A DNA stretch of 64,000 nt from Paenibacillus uliginis N3/975 (GCF_900177425.1 NZ_LT840184.1:1453487-1517486), one strand, 5' to 3'. Counted from the first letter of the stretch, positions 39,718-49,443 are shown. Program-made: numbers and translations. Notes: generated by a model not told the origin, from the letters alone.

Positions 39718-40683
39718 TTACATCATCGCGCTATCCGGATCAATTCTGCGAACAATCCAGTTAGCGACCAGAATAGTAGCACAGCCCAGAACAGACTGCA
39801 CGAATGCGGCAGCAGAGGCCATCCCTACAGTGGCGCTTTTCAGTTGTTTATACACCATGACATCGATGGTGGTAGACACGTTGAACAGAGAATTGGAATC
39901 TCGCGTGACCTGATAGAACAAGCCAAAATCGGTGTAAAATATACGTCCAACGGCTAAAATGAACATCATGACGATAACTAGCTTGAGCATGGGCAATGTA
40001 ATAAATCTCGTCTGCTGCCAAATGGAAGCGCCATCAATAACAGCTGCTTCATAATAGGTGCTGTCAATACTCGTGATGGTTGCCAGATAAATGACCATAC
40101 CATAGCCCAAGCCTTTCCAGACATTTAAGAGAATCAGAAAGTACGGCCAATATTTCGGCTCCATATACCAGTTAATAGGATCGCTACCCATACTGACGAG
40201 CATTTGATTGACAATCCCTTTATCGAAGCTTAGGAACGCCCAGCCTACGGCAGAAACGACAACCCAAGATAGGAAATAGGGCAGGAACATCATTGTCTGA
40301 TAGACTTTACTTGCTTTGCGGTTGTGGAGGAGTCCGATCATAATAGCGAATAGAACGGGCAGAACAATGCCTAGTACGATAAAAATAATATTGTATCCGA
40401 TGGTGTTTCGAATAATGATCCAAGCGTCATTCGATTTGAATAGGAACTCGAAGTTTTTGAAGCCTACCCATGGACTGTTGAACACATTGCTCAAGAAGCC
40501 GCCGCTAATCCTGAAATTTATGAAGGCGATAATGATCCCGAACATCGGTAAGAAACTAAACAGGATGTACCAAATCGTGGTCGGCAATGCCAAGAGGGTT
40601 AGTTCCGTATCCTGCTTGTGCCAGCGAATCTGTAAGCGCTTTCGTTTATCTTTTGCTTCGACCTTAGAGCTCATGTCTGTCAC
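39718..40683 (-). CDS. Carbohydrate ABC transporter permease (LplB/UgpA-like)
   Basis: A 321-residue permease, the first gene of the importer operon. It starts with a positively charged segment and six transmembrane segments, and has the EAA loop 'YYEAAVIDGASIWQQTRFITLPML'. This is the longer-N-terminus partner of the LplC-like permease. A near-consensus cre site lies within its first codons, suggesting repression when glucose is present. Confidence 0.95.
   Translation of the reverse strand: MTDMSSKVEAKDKRKRLQIRWHKQDTELTLLALPTTIWYILFSFLPMFGIIIAFINFRISGGFLSNVFNSPWVGFKNFEFLFKSNDAWIIIRNTIGYNIIFIVLGIVLPVLFAIMIGLLHNRKASKVYQTMMFLPYFLSWVVVSAVGWAFLSFDKGIVNQMLVSMGSDPINWYMEPKYWPYFLILLNVWKGLGYGMVIYLATITSIDSTYYEAAVIDGASIWQQTRFITLPMLKLVIVMMFILAVGRIFYTDFGLFYQVTRDSNSLFNVSTTIDVMVYKQLKSATVGMASAAAFVQSVLGCATILVANWIVRRIDPDSAMM
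40631..40644. promoter_or_regulatory. Candidate cre site at the start of the importer operon
   Basis: TGTAAGCGCTTTCG matches TGWAANCGNTNWCA at all but the last base. It lies about 40 bases inside the first permease gene, a place where CcpA can block elongation. Confidence 0.5.
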
Positions 40684-40955
40684 TCCTTACGGTGTTATCT
40701 CGCTTGTATTGCACTTGTTAATTTTCATTGTATAAGAGGAGGATTCGATGCTTCCAGATAACAAACTTGATACTATAGTCAACAAACGTTAGATTCGAAA
40801 GAATTCTATTGAAATTTTCCTTGAAGCGGAATCAGATCGGGGTCCAGAATAATTTGGTTTACGAGGCGGTTCCGCATGCCGTTTACTCAACGAGAGTGCC
40901 AATTCAAGGTGTGCGTTTACTTCCGAAACGCCCAATTTAAAGGAGTTGGGTAATC
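40684..40955. other. Divergent intergenic region
   Basis: Between the permease operon (leftward) and the small merR-like gene (rightward). It must contain both promoters. No dyad stands out. Confidence 0.3.
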
Positions 40956-41219
40956 ATGTCCAGACAACGTTCCATGGAGACCATATTGACCTCTGAGTTC
41001 GTATCCATAGGGGAATTAGTACGGCTTACGAATGCTCGCTATAGCACACTGAAATTTTACACAGAAGAAGGTATGCTGCCTTTTGAACAGGCAGAAGAGA
41101 ATCTGACACGCAGATATAAAAGAGAGGAAACCGTCACACGCATTCTTTTGATTAAAGAACTGAAAACAGGCGGTTTATCTATCCCGCAAATTAAAAAAGC
41201 TCTCAACATGGATGAATAA
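40956..41219 (+). CDS. Small MerR-type helix-turn-helix protein
   Basis: An 87-residue protein made only of a MerR-like winged helix: 'VSIGELVRLTNARYSTLKFYTEEGMLPFEQAEENLTRRYKREETVTRILLI' and 'GGLSIPQIKKAL'. No effector domain or dimerising coiled coil follows, so it is at the short end of the family. AAGGAG precedes the ATG. A terminator follows at 41282. Target unknown. Confidence 0.85.
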   Translation: MSRQRSMETILTSEFVSIGELVRLTNARYSTLKFYTEEGMLPFEQAEENLTRRYKREETVTRILLIKELKTGGLSIPQIKKALNMDE

Positions 41220-41280
41220 GCAAAATAAGCATGAAATTATCGCATCTATATTCACCTAACTTTCCATAAAAATACCGCAT

Positions 41281-41308
41281 AACATCGGGGTTTCCCGGTG
41301 TTTTTTTG
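41281..41308 (+). terminator. Terminator of the small merR-like gene
   Basis: ACATCGGGG-TTTC-CCGGTGT hairpin with a seven-T run. Confidence 0.82.
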
Positions 41309-41444
41309 TTGTTTGATGGAGCCATATTCATAAGGCCGTCACCCTGTAGATAGGAGCTTGATTAGGTTTTGGTTGCAACTAGCAGGAAATAATTACAATC
41401 ACTAAAAATTGCTGAAACGTATTTACTCTGCGTTTATATTTAGG

Positions 41445-41492
41445 TAAACTAACTAATAGTTAATCTAATTAATTGGTTGTCTAATTATTAAG
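41445..41492. promoter_or_regulatory. Candidate MarR operator
   Basis: AT-rich imperfect dyads AACTAATAGTTAAT and TAATTAATTGGTT lie 30-70 bases before the marR start. MarR proteins bind such 16-20-base palindromes, so autoregulation is likely. Confidence 0.4.
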
Positions 41493-41524
41493 CCGAGAAT
41501 GGTAATGTCGAATGGAGGGAGAGC

Positions 41525-42007
41525 ATGGATCAGGAGCGTAGTCAAGGTAAACGATTGATTGAGGCTATGGCCAAAATAAAACGTGTGTCATCTAAGCATA
41601 AATTTGATGACCTTTTGCCCCAACGCGAATTTTATGTAATGGAAATTATTAATAGTCGAATGCAGTGCAATAACTCCGATGAACAGGAGCAGCTTGCTCC
41701 GCCAGGTATTAAAGTATCTGAATTGAGCGAGATATTGCACATTACGATGCCTTCAGTCTCACAGATGATCAATGGTTTAGAGCAGAAAGGCTATGTGAAA
41801 CGCATCACTACTAAAAATGACCGGCGAGTTGTGTATATAACGCTTGATGTTGAAGGAGAGGCCGCATTAAAAAAAGCCAAAAAAACCTTCTTATCCTTTA
41901 CCGATGAAATTGTAACTCGGCTTGGACATGAGGAAACAGAGCAGCTTATCACATTATGTACTCGCCTTTACGAGATTATTGGTGACATCAAGAGTCGTCA
42001 ATCCTAA
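41525..42007 (+). CDS. MarR-family transcriptional regulator
   Basis: A 160-residue protein with winged-helix core 'IKVSELSEILHITMPSVSQMINGLEQKGYVKRITTKNDRRVVYITLD', including the DRR wing. GGAGGG precedes the ATG. It is followed at 80 bases by two ABC half-exporter genes on the same strand. MarR-BmrCD-like cassettes are a usual arrangement, so it probably represses these exporters. Confidence 0.92.
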   Translation: MDQERSQGKRLIEAMAKIKRVSSKHKFDDLLPQREFYVMEIINSRMQCNNSDEQEQLAPPGIKVSELSEILHITMPSVSQMINGLEQKGYVKRITTKNDRRVVYITLDVEGEAALKKAKKTFLSFTDEIVTRLGHEETEQLITLCTRLYEIIGDIKSRQS

Positions 42008-42086
42008 TCATGCCAGTCTGTAAGAACACTCCCCGGATTATCATTCTCGATCTTTACTTAACGATTAGAAAGGAAAGGAACATGTT

Positions 42087-44309
42087 ATGGTTAAACTTGC
42101 AAAGTATTTGAAGCCATTCACTGTGTCGCTCATCGTAGCGATTGCGCTGTTGTTCGGACAGGCGCTGTCAGACCTGAATCTGCCGAATTACATGTCTGAC
42201 ATCGTCAACACGGGCATTCAGCAGAACGGTATTGAGAGTGCTGTACCTGAAGCGATCAGCGAGGACGGCTTCGCGCTGATGACCTCCTTAATGAAGGAGC
42301 AGGATAAAACGATTGTTGAACAGCATTACTCGCTGGTCAACGCAGGAGATGAGAAGTATCTCGATGAATATCCTCTGCTAGAAAGTCATAATGTATACCT
42401 TTTAAAGGATACGGACAGTAGTATCATTGACCAATTGAATCCAATCTTCGGCAGAGCTGCTTCAACCTTCATCGAAATCTCGAAGCAGTTGGCTGCGTCC
42501 TCAGGTGATCAAGCTGCTCCTGCTAAAGAGATGGATATGAGCAATATTGATTTCAATGAACTGTACGCATTGACACCTGTATTCCAGCAGCTCCCTGCTG
42601 AGAAGCTCGATGAGGCAATCGCATCTGCTAATGAGATGGATCCTGCCATGCAGGTTCAGACGGGAACAGCTTTCGTTAAGCTAATGTACGGTGAACTGGG
42701 AATGGATGTAGGCAAGATTCAGAGCATGTACATTATGAAGACAGGATTATTCATGCTTCTGATCGCCTTAGGTGGAGCTATTGCTGCGATTGGTGTCGGA
42801 TATCTATCTGCACGAGTTGCAGCTGGAGTAGCCAAGAAACTTCGTCGCGATGTGTTCAGTAAGATTGAAAGTTTCTCGAATAATGAGTTTGACAAGTTCT
42901 CGACTTCTTCACTTATTACACGTACGACAAACGATATTACGCAGATTCAGATGCTCATTATCATGGGTATTCGTATCTTGTTCTACGCTCCAATCTTAGG
43001 GGTAGGCGGCGTTATTATGGTGCTGAGGGAGAATAGCTCCATGACCTGGATTATCGGTTTGGCTGTTGCCCTACTGATTGCGCTAATTGGAGTTGTATTC
43101 TCTGTCGCGATGCCGAAGTTCAAGATGATTCAGAAGCTCATTGATAAATTAAATCTCGTTTCGAGAGAAAATTTGAGCGGACTTACGGTTGTACGTGCAT
43201 TCAGTACACAGGAATTTGAGAAGAAACGTTTTGACAATGCAAACCAAGATTTGACGAAAACGAACTTATTCGTAAACCGCGTCATGGTGTTCATGATGCC
43301 AGCTATGATGCTCATAATGAACCTTATTACCTTGCTGATTGTATGGGTCGGTGCTAATCAGGTCGCTGAATCTGCGATGCAAGTAGGGGATATGATGGCG
43401 TTTATGCAATATGCAATGCAAATCATTATGTCCTTCTTAATGATCTCGATGATGTTCATTATGGTGCCGCGTGCTTCGGTATCTGCTCAGCGTATCGTAG
43501 AAGTGCTGTCAACAAAACCTTCTATTGAAGATCCTGTTCAGACGAAGCCGTTTAAGTCCAATAAGACTGGTGTTGTTGAGTTCCGCGATGTTAGCTTCCA
43601 TTATCAGGATGCACCGGAAGATGTGCTGACTAATATTACATTCACAGCCAAGCCTGGTGAAACAACAGCATTTATCGGTTCTACAGGTTCAGGCAAATCC
43701 ACGCTGATTAACTTGATTTCTCGCTTCTATGATGTCACACAAGGTGAAATTATTGTTAACGGTGTTAATGTGAAAGATGTAACACAGCATGATCTTCACG
43801 ACCAGATTGGTTATGTACCTCAGAAGGGTGTGCTGATGTCAGGCTCGATTGCGAGCAATTTGCGTTATGGAAAGAGAGAAGCTTCCGATGAGGAAGTGCA
43901 CCTAGCTGCTGAAATTGCTCAAGCCACTGACTTTATTCTCAAGGATGAGGACGGTTTTGAGAAGAAGATATCAGAAGGCGGTGCGAATGTGTCCGGCGGT
44001 CAGAAGCAGCGTCTATCGATTGCACGTGCACTTGTGAAGAGACCTCCAATCTATATCTTTGATGACAGTTTTTCCGCGCTTGACTATAAGACCGATATTG
44101 CTCTCAGGCAGGCCTTGAAGAAATATACAGGAGACAGCACAGTTCTTATTGTCGCACAGCGCGTTAGTACGATTCGCCATGCAGAACAAATTATTGTATT
44201 GGATGAAGGTAAGATCGTCGGAATAGGCACACATGAAGAACTGCTTCAGAACTGCCCGACATACTTGGAGATTGCTTCATCCCAGCTGTCGAAGGAGGAA
44301 TTGCAATGA
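42087..44309 (+). CDS. ABC half-exporter, BmrC-like subunit with degenerate site
   Basis: A 740-residue half-transporter of a heterodimeric multidrug exporter. The first transmembrane helix is followed by an enlarged extracellular region of about 150 residues before TM2, usual for BmrC/YheI-type subunits. The nucleotide-binding domain has Walker A GSTGSGKST, signature VSGGQKQRLS, and Walker B IYIFDDSFSALD, where Asp replaces the catalytic Glu. One of the two ATP sites of the dimer is thus degenerate, as in the BmrCD class. Its stop overlaps the start of the partner by four bases (ATGA). Confidence 0.94.
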   Translation: MVKLAKYLKPFTVSLIVAIALLFGQALSDLNLPNYMSDIVNTGIQQNGIESAVPEAISEDGFALMTSLMKEQDKTIVEQHYSLVNAGDEKYLDEYPLLESHNVYLLKDTDSSIIDQLNPIFGRAASTFIEISKQLAASSGDQAAPAKEMDMSNIDFNELYALTPVFQQLPAEKLDEAIASANEMDPAMQVQTGTAFVKLMYGELGMDVGKIQSMYIMKTGLFMLLIALGGAIAAIGVGYLSARVAAGVAKKLRRDVFSKIESFSNNEFDKFSTSSLITRTTNDITQIQMLIIMGIRILFYAPILGVGGVIMVLRENSSMTWIIGLAVALLIALIGVVFSVAMPKFKMIQKLIDKLNLVSRENLSGLTVVRAFSTQEFEKKRFDNANQDLTKTNLFVNRVMVFMMPAMMLIMNLITLLIVWVGANQVAESAMQVGDMMAFMQYAMQIIMSFLMISMMFIMVPRASVSAQRIVEVLSTKPSIEDPVQTKPFKSNKTGVVEFRDVSFHYQDAPEDVLTNITFTAKPGETTAFIGSTGSGKSTLINLISRFYDVTQGEIIVNGVNVKDVTQHDLHDQIGYVPQKGVLMSGSIASNLRYGKREASDEEVHLAAEIAQATDFILKDEDGFEKKISEGGANVSGGQKQRLSIARALVKRPPIYIFDDSFSALDYKTDIALRQALKKYTGDSTVLIVAQRVSTIRHAEQIIVLDEGKIVGIGTHEELLQNCPTYLEIASSQLSKEELQ

Positions 44310-46186
44310 GTGAGAAAGCCTCCAAGTTTAGAAAACCGAAGAATAGAGGGCCGATGGGCGGCGGACCTGGTGGACCAGGGATGATGATGCCTGGTGAGAA
44401 GGCGAAGGACTTTAAAGGAACCTTTAAGAAGCTGATTGCTTACTTGGGTCAATATAAGATTGCAGTAGCATTCGTTATCCTGTTTGCTATCGGATCTACA
44501 ATATTCAATATATTAGGACCTAAAATACTTGGTCAAGCAACAACCAAAGTATTCGAAGGTGTCATGAATATAATATCGGGTACAGGTAACGGCATTGACT
44601 TTAGTTATATAAGTCAGATTATGTTTATCCTAGTCGTACTCTACATCATCAGTGCACTGTTTGCTTACATTCAAGGTTATATCATGTCTCATGTTTCGAT
44701 GAAGGTGACTTATAATCTGAGACGTGATATCTCTGAGAAGATTCATAAGCTGCCATTGAAGTACTTTGATAAACGTAATTATGGTGAAGTATTGTCGCAT
44801 ATCACGAATGACGTTGATGCAATCAGCCAGAGCTTGAATCAAAGCTTGACTCAGATCATCACCTCGGTAACGAGCATCATCGGGATTATGATCATGATGT
44901 TTACGATCAGCTGGCAGATGGCGTTAGTCGCGCTCTGCGTTCTGCCGATGTCTTTTATCTTTATTATGCTGGTAGTGAAGAAGTCGCAGAAGCACTTCGT
45001 TGCACAACAAGAGTCTCTCGGACATGTCAATGGGCACATTGAAGAGATGTATGGTAGCCATACGGTGATGAAGGCGTTCAATGGCGAGGAAGAGTCGCTT
45101 AAGAAGTTTGATGAACATAACGAGAAGCTGTACAATTCCGCATGGAAATCGCAATTCCTCTCTGGAATGATGATGCCTATTATGAGCTTTATCGGCAATA
45201 TTGGGTACGTAGCGATCTGTATTCTCGGTGGATACTTGGCTGCAAATGGCCGAATCTCTGTCGGTGATATCCAAGCCTTTATCCAATATATGCGCCAGTT
45301 TACGCAGCCAATTGCGCAGGTTGCGAATATCTCAAACGTCCTGCAGCAGACAGTTGCGGCTGCTGAACGCGTATTTGAATTCTTGGCTGAAGAAGAAGAG
45401 CCTGCAGATACGACAACGCCAGCAGATGCTTCTCATGTACAAGGTGCCGTTCGCTTTGAAAATGTTCACTTTGGATACAATCCGGAGAAGACAGTTATTA
45501 ATAACTTTACAGCAAGTGTTCAACCTGGACAGAAGGTCGCTATCGTTGGACCTACAGGTGCGGGGAAGACAACGATCATTAAGTTGTTAATGCGTTTCTA
45601 CGATATTCAAGATGGTGCAATCATGATTGATGGCAACGACATCCGTGACTTCACTCGCAAAGACTTGCGCTCGATGTTCGGAATGGTTCTGCAGGATACT
45701 TGGTTGTATAACAATACCATTAAGGAAAATATCCGCTACGGTAAGCTCGATGCAACCGATGATGAGCTCTACGCTGCGGCTAAGGCTGCTCAGGTTGATC
45801 ACTTCATTCGTACGCTGCCTGATGGCTATGACATGGTGCTTAATGAAGAAGCAAGCAATGTGTCACAAGGTCAGAAACAGCTGCTTACGATTGCACGTGC
45901 GATCTTGTCCAATCCGAAGATTCTGATCTTGGACGAAGCGACCAGCTCGGTTGACACCCGTACCGAAGTTCTGATTCAAAAAGCGATGGCGAATCTGATG
46001 AAGGGACGAACGAGCTTCGTGATTGCTCACCGTCTGTCAACGATTCGGGATGCCGACCTCATCTTTGTGATGAAGGATGGCGATATTATCGAGCAAGGTA
46101 CGCATGATGAGCTGTTAGCACAGGGCGGCTTCTACGAAAACCTGTACAACAGTCAGTTCTCTGAGGGCGAGGAAGAAGCGAGTTAA
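44306..46186 (+). CDS. ABC half-exporter, BmrD-like subunit
   Basis: A 626-residue partner with six transmembrane helices after a Gly/Pro/Met-rich N terminus (GPMGGGPGGPGMMMPGE). The nucleotide-binding domain has Walker A GPTGAGKTT, an altered signature NVSQGQKQLLT (Gln for the second Gly-position residue), and intact Walker B LILDEATSSVD. The canonical catalytic Glu here complements the Asp of the first subunit. Translationally coupled to it. Substrates probably are hydrophobic drugs or antimicrobial peptides. Confidence 0.94.
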   Translation: MSEKASKFRKPKNRGPMGGGPGGPGMMMPGEKAKDFKGTFKKLIAYLGQYKIAVAFVILFAIGSTIFNILGPKILGQATTKVFEGVMNIISGTGNGIDFSYISQIMFILVVLYIISALFAYIQGYIMSHVSMKVTYNLRRDISEKIHKLPLKYFDKRNYGEVLSHITNDVDAISQSLNQSLTQIITSVTSIIGIMIMMFTISWQMALVALCVLPMSFIFIMLVVKKSQKHFVAQQESLGHVNGHIEEMYGSHTVMKAFNGEEESLKKFDEHNEKLYNSAWKSQFLSGMMMPIMSFIGNIGYVAICILGGYLAANGRISVGDIQAFIQYMRQFTQPIAQVANISNVLQQTVAAAERVFEFLAEEEEPADTTTPADASHVQGAVRFENVHFGYNPEKTVINNFTASVQPGQKVAIVGPTGAGKTTIIKLLMRFYDIQDGAIMIDGNDIRDFTRKDLRSMFGMVLQDTWLYNNTIKENIRYGKLDATDDELYAAAKAAQVDHFIRTLPDGYDMVLNEEASNVSQGQKQLLTIARAILSNPKILILDEATSSVDTRTEVLIQKAMANLMKGRTSFVIAHRLSTIRDADLIFVMKDGDIIEQGTHDELLAQGGFYENLYNSQFSEGEEEAS

Positions 46187-46262
46187 TGAAGTAAATGAGT
46201 CCCCTGCCGCTGTGCGGATCTGTATAGGTTCGATCCCCTAGGCTTCACCTAATACAAATATC

Positions 46263-46290
46263 AAACACGCCAAATAAGGCGTGTTTTTTT
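46263..46290 (+). terminator. Terminator of the marR-ABC exporter unit
   Basis: AAACACGCC / GGCGTGTTT stem with a 6-base loop and T-run. Confidence 0.9.
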
Positions 46291-46356
46291 GTGTTTAGTG
46301 AGGCTCGGCGTCTGATTTCGGTAACCTGCAGGATATTGGATTTTTTATGTTTACAT

Positions 46357-46380
46357 TAATAGTAACATAGGTTACTATTA
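46357..46380. promoter_or_regulatory. Palindromic operator of the padR gene
   Basis: TAATAGTAAC and GTTACTATTA are perfect inverted 10-mers separated by ATAG. They end 34 bases before the padR start and overlap the expected promoter. Size and spacing fit autorepression by a PadR protein. A third similar half (AACATACGTTATTG) follows. Confidence 0.7.
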
Positions 46381-46414
46381 ACATACGTTATTGATAACAA
46401 TTAGAGGTGAATTC

Positions 46415-47332
46415 ATGTCTATCCAATATGCAATACTTGGTCTTCTTAGTTGGAAGCCTTCTTCAGGGTATGAACTAAAAAAGATTATTGAAGAATCTTC
46501 AACAATGTACTGGTCTGGTAACAACAATCAAATATACAAATCACTTGTAAAGCTACTGGGTGAAGGTCTGGTGACTAACGAGATTCAACATCAGGAGAGT
46601 TCTCCATCAAAGAAAATTTATAGTATTACGGATGAAGGACTTGCTAGATTAAGAGAGTGGGTTCTTTCAGAACCGGAAGTTCCTGAGTTCAAGAACACTT
46701 TCCTAATTCAATTGGCGTGGGCTGAACAACTAAGTAACGAGGAATTAAATGAATTGCTGATACAATATGAAAGCAAGTTAAACATACACATTTTATTCCA
46801 GCAGGAAAAAATTAAACGCGGAGTTATTTCACCTGATAGAAACTCACGTGAAGTATTTTTATGGAATAAGATTTCCGAAAACCTACTTTCCTTCTATCAC
46901 AATGAACTGAATTGGGTCCAAGGAATTCGTAAAGAACTCTATGAAAAAGAATCGATTGAGGAGCGGATGGTAATGAACTATAAAATTATTGAGAACGGAA
47001 ACCAAAAATATATCGAGTTTATATCAACCCCAACCCCGTTTAGCACGGAACAGGATGCTGTTGATCTCGTTGCTTTATGCAAAGAAAATGAGACGAATCT
47101 TCTTTTGCTGCATAGCCATGTTCTGTCAGAAGACTTTTTCAAACTTAGAACTGGCGTAGCAGGAAATATGATTCAAAAATTTATCAATTATCATGTGAAA
47201 ACTGCAGCTGTCATTCCAAAAGAGTTGGTTAACAAAGGCAAGTTTAAGGAAATGGTACTCGAATCAAATCATAGTAACCATTTTAGATTTTTTGAAAATA
47301 GGGAAGATGCAGAGAGTTGGCTGTTGAAATAA
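46415..47332 (+). CDS. PadR-family regulator fused to a DUF4180-like domain
   Basis: A 305-residue protein. Residues 1-100 are a PadR winged helix ('YAILGLLSWKPSSGYELKKIIEESS', 'IYKSLVKLLGEGLV', 'KKIYSITDEGLARLREW'), followed by the vinculin-like C-terminal helices (to about 185). From about 205, a second domain 'IEFISTPTPFSTEQDAVDLVALCKEN..LLLHSHVLSEDFFKLRTGVAGNMIQKF' resembles the small DUF4180 proteins, whose function is unknown. ATG 46415 has AGAGGTG 6 bases upstream. The fused domain could sense a ligand. Confidence 0.88.
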   Translation: MSIQYAILGLLSWKPSSGYELKKIIEESSTMYWSGNNNQIYKSLVKLLGEGLVTNEIQHQESSPSKKIYSITDEGLARLREWVLSEPEVPEFKNTFLIQLAWAEQLSNEELNELLIQYESKLNIHILFQQEKIKRGVISPDRNSREVFLWNKISENLLSFYHNELNWVQGIRKELYEKESIEERMVMNYKIIENGNQKYIEFISTPTPFSTEQDAVDLVALCKENETNLLLLHSHVLSEDFFKLRTGVAGNMIQKFINYHVKTAAVIPKELVNKGKFKEMVLESNHSNHFRFFENREDAESWLLK

Positions 47333-47435
47333 TAATGCAATAGACTTCCCTCATAACTGGAACAAGTTTGCTGGTAGGTGGAGGGTACATTGCAGTTTAA
47401 GAAAATCGAAACTGCTCCACCATACATAAATTATA

Positions 47436-47464
47436 GACACGCCAATTGAGGCGTGTTTTTTTAT
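47436..47464 (+). terminator. Terminator of the padR gene
   Basis: ACACGCC-AATTGA-GGCGTGT stem followed by seven Ts; sequence is close to the terminator at 46263. Confidence 0.88.
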
Positions 47465-47640
47465 ATAATCCAAAAGGAATTTTACGCTATGTATCGAAAT
47501 TTCTAGATATGGAAAATATGAACAAAATAGAAAGGTGGGACTTCCGGGATAGGCTCACTCTACGTTCGTCCGTAATAGGAAACAATAGTAAACAGTATAC
47601 ATGTAATGCGGTCAAAATGAATGAGAAGGAGAAGGTGACG

Positions 47641-49443
47641 ATGAAAAAGAAAGTCGCTCTTATATTCACTTCCATCTTAGTAATCGCAGCAACTGTCATG
47701 TTTATATGGGATCAGAGTAACTCTCAAGTAAAGAATAAGGAACCAAAGCCTGTGCAAAGTGCGACGGTGACTGAAATTCTCAGTGATGAAATTTCTATTG
47801 AGGATAAGGCAAAGAAGCTTGTAGCGCTAATGAACGACAAGGAGAAGATAGGCCAACTAGTGATGTATACGCCTACCGTTCAAGCTGATTCTTTTTCCAG
47901 TAAAATGATCAAGGAGTATTACGTGGGCAGTGCTCTTTTAAATGGACAGATGAGTAGTGCCGCAAAGACTGCTCAGTTTACGAATCAATTACAGGAATGG
48001 GCATCAGAATCCCGATTAGGTATACCTTTATTTATTTCTGGTGATATGGAATATGGAACCGCACAAAGAGTTCCTGGAGAAGCTACGATTCTTCCAAGAC
48101 AGATGGCAATTGGGGCCACAGGTAATGTCAAGTATGCTGAACAAGCAGCACGGGTAACGGCTATTGAAGCTAAAGCAATGGGCTTTCATTGGAGCTACTC
48201 TCCTGTAGTGGATGTAAACTCTAACCTCCAAAACCCGGTTATTGGTGTCCGCTCTTTTGGTGAAAATACGAAGCTGGTTAGCGATATGGCTGTAGCCCAA
48301 GTGAAGGGCTATCAAAGCGAAGGAGTGTTATCCAGTGCTAAACATTTTCCGGGGCATGGGGATACCGGCTTCGACACCCATTCAACTCTATCCAAAATAT
48401 CCTACAGCGAAGACGTACTGCGGCAAGTGCACCTCCCTCCATTTCAAGCGGTAATTAAGCAAGGCATTGAATCTATTATGACATCACATATTATTATCGA
48501 AAGCATTGACCCTGAACTACCCGCCACATTATCGGAAAAGGTTCTAACAGGATTATTGCGAGATGATTTAGACTTCGAAGGAATCATTATTACTGACGCA
48601 ATGATTATGGAAGCCATATCGAAAAATTGGGGAGCGGGTGAAGCTGCAGTTATGGCCGTTAATGCAGGAGCAGATATTGTGATGGCCAATGGCTCTGTAG
48701 ATGATCAAATCGATACACTGGACTCTCTGTATGAAGCACTTCAGGCTGGAAAAATTGAGAGAAGCCGTGTAGATGAGTCTGTAGAACGAATTGTTACATA
48801 TAAATTAAAGTTGAACATGTTTCATAATCGCTTTGTAGACGTTGAGAATGCTACCGAAGTGGTAGGAAACGAAGAGCATTGGAAGATCGCAGAGCGTATT
48901 GCATTGGATTCCATTACACTAGTTAAGAATGACAACGTACTTCCATTCGATCCGCAAACGAATGAAACAACCCTTGTCGTGAGTGTGGCTTATGCGAATC
49001 GAATTGCAGAGACAGTAAAGAGAGTAAGCAAGGGCGAAGTAATTGCTTACCAGGCAGCTCCAGCTACTGGCGAACGATTGGATGCAACAAAAGAAGCTGT
49101 TGAGAAAGCCCTTGAACAGGCTAAGAAAGCGGATCGTATTATTGTATTTACTCAGTCGGATCGAGAAATACCGCAAGGGCAAATTGATTTGGTAAACAAG
49201 TTAGTTGCAACAGGCAAGCCTGTTGTAGCTGTCTCTCTCGGCAATCCCGGCGACCTTTTGGGCTACTTGGATGTTAAGGCGTATGTGTCAGCATATGCTT
49301 TGGATAATTGGTATTGGTTAACGCCCATTCCGGTTTCGTGGGATGCTGCCATTCAGGTCATATTTGGTTCGAAGCCGATGGGTAAATTGCCAGTAACATT
49401 AAATACGAGTTACGCGAGAGATTTTGGCTTGAGTTATCCTTAG
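47641..49443 (+). CDS. Exported GH3 beta-N-acetylglucosaminidase (NagZ-like)
   Basis: A 600-residue enzyme with N-terminal membrane segment (KVALIFTSILVIAATVMFIW) and no lipobox, so secreted or anchored. The catalytic region shows 'GDMEYGTAQRV', the GH3-NagZ hallmark 'SSAKHFPGHGDTGFDTHS' (Lys-His pair and the His of the loop that acts as acid/base) and the nucleophile Asp in 'GIIITDAMIMEAI'. A C-terminal alpha/beta domain follows. NagZ enzymes remove terminal GlcNAc from peptidoglycan or chitin fragments. ATG 47641 is chosen since GAGAAGGTG precedes it and the signal peptide starts there; upstream in-frame codons lack these. Confidence 0.92.
   Translation: MKKKVALIFTSILVIAATVMFIWDQSNSQVKNKEPKPVQSATVTEILSDEISIEDKAKKLVALMNDKEKIGQLVMYTPTVQADSFSSKMIKEYYVGSALLNGQMSSAAKTAQFTNQLQEWASESRLGIPLFISGDMEYGTAQRVPGEATILPRQMAIGATGNVKYAEQAARVTAIEAKAMGFHWSYSPVVDVNSNLQNPVIGVRSFGENTKLVSDMAVAQVKGYQSEGVLSSAKHFPGHGDTGFDTHSTLSKISYSEDVLRQVHLPPFQAVIKQGIESIMTSHIIIESIDPELPATLSEKVLTGLLRDDLDFEGIIITDAMIMEAISKNWGAGEAAVMAVNAGADIVMANGSVDDQIDTLDSLYEALQAGKIERSRVDESVERIVTYKLKLNMFHNRFVDVENATEVVGNEEHWKIAERIALDSITLVKNDNVLPFDPQTNETTLVVSVAYANRIAETVKRVSKGEVIAYQAAPATGERLDATKEAVEKALEQAKKADRIIVFTQSDREIPQGQIDLVNKLVATGKPVVAVSLGNPGDLLGYLDVKAYVSAYALDNWYWLTPIPVSWDAAIQVIFGSKPMGKLPVTLNTSYARDFGLSYP

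Noticed and set aside
46200..46256. tRNA-like 3' half (GGTTCGATCC with flanking short stem)
   Set aside because: The loop would have eight bases and no acceptor, D or anticodon stems can be formed upstream.
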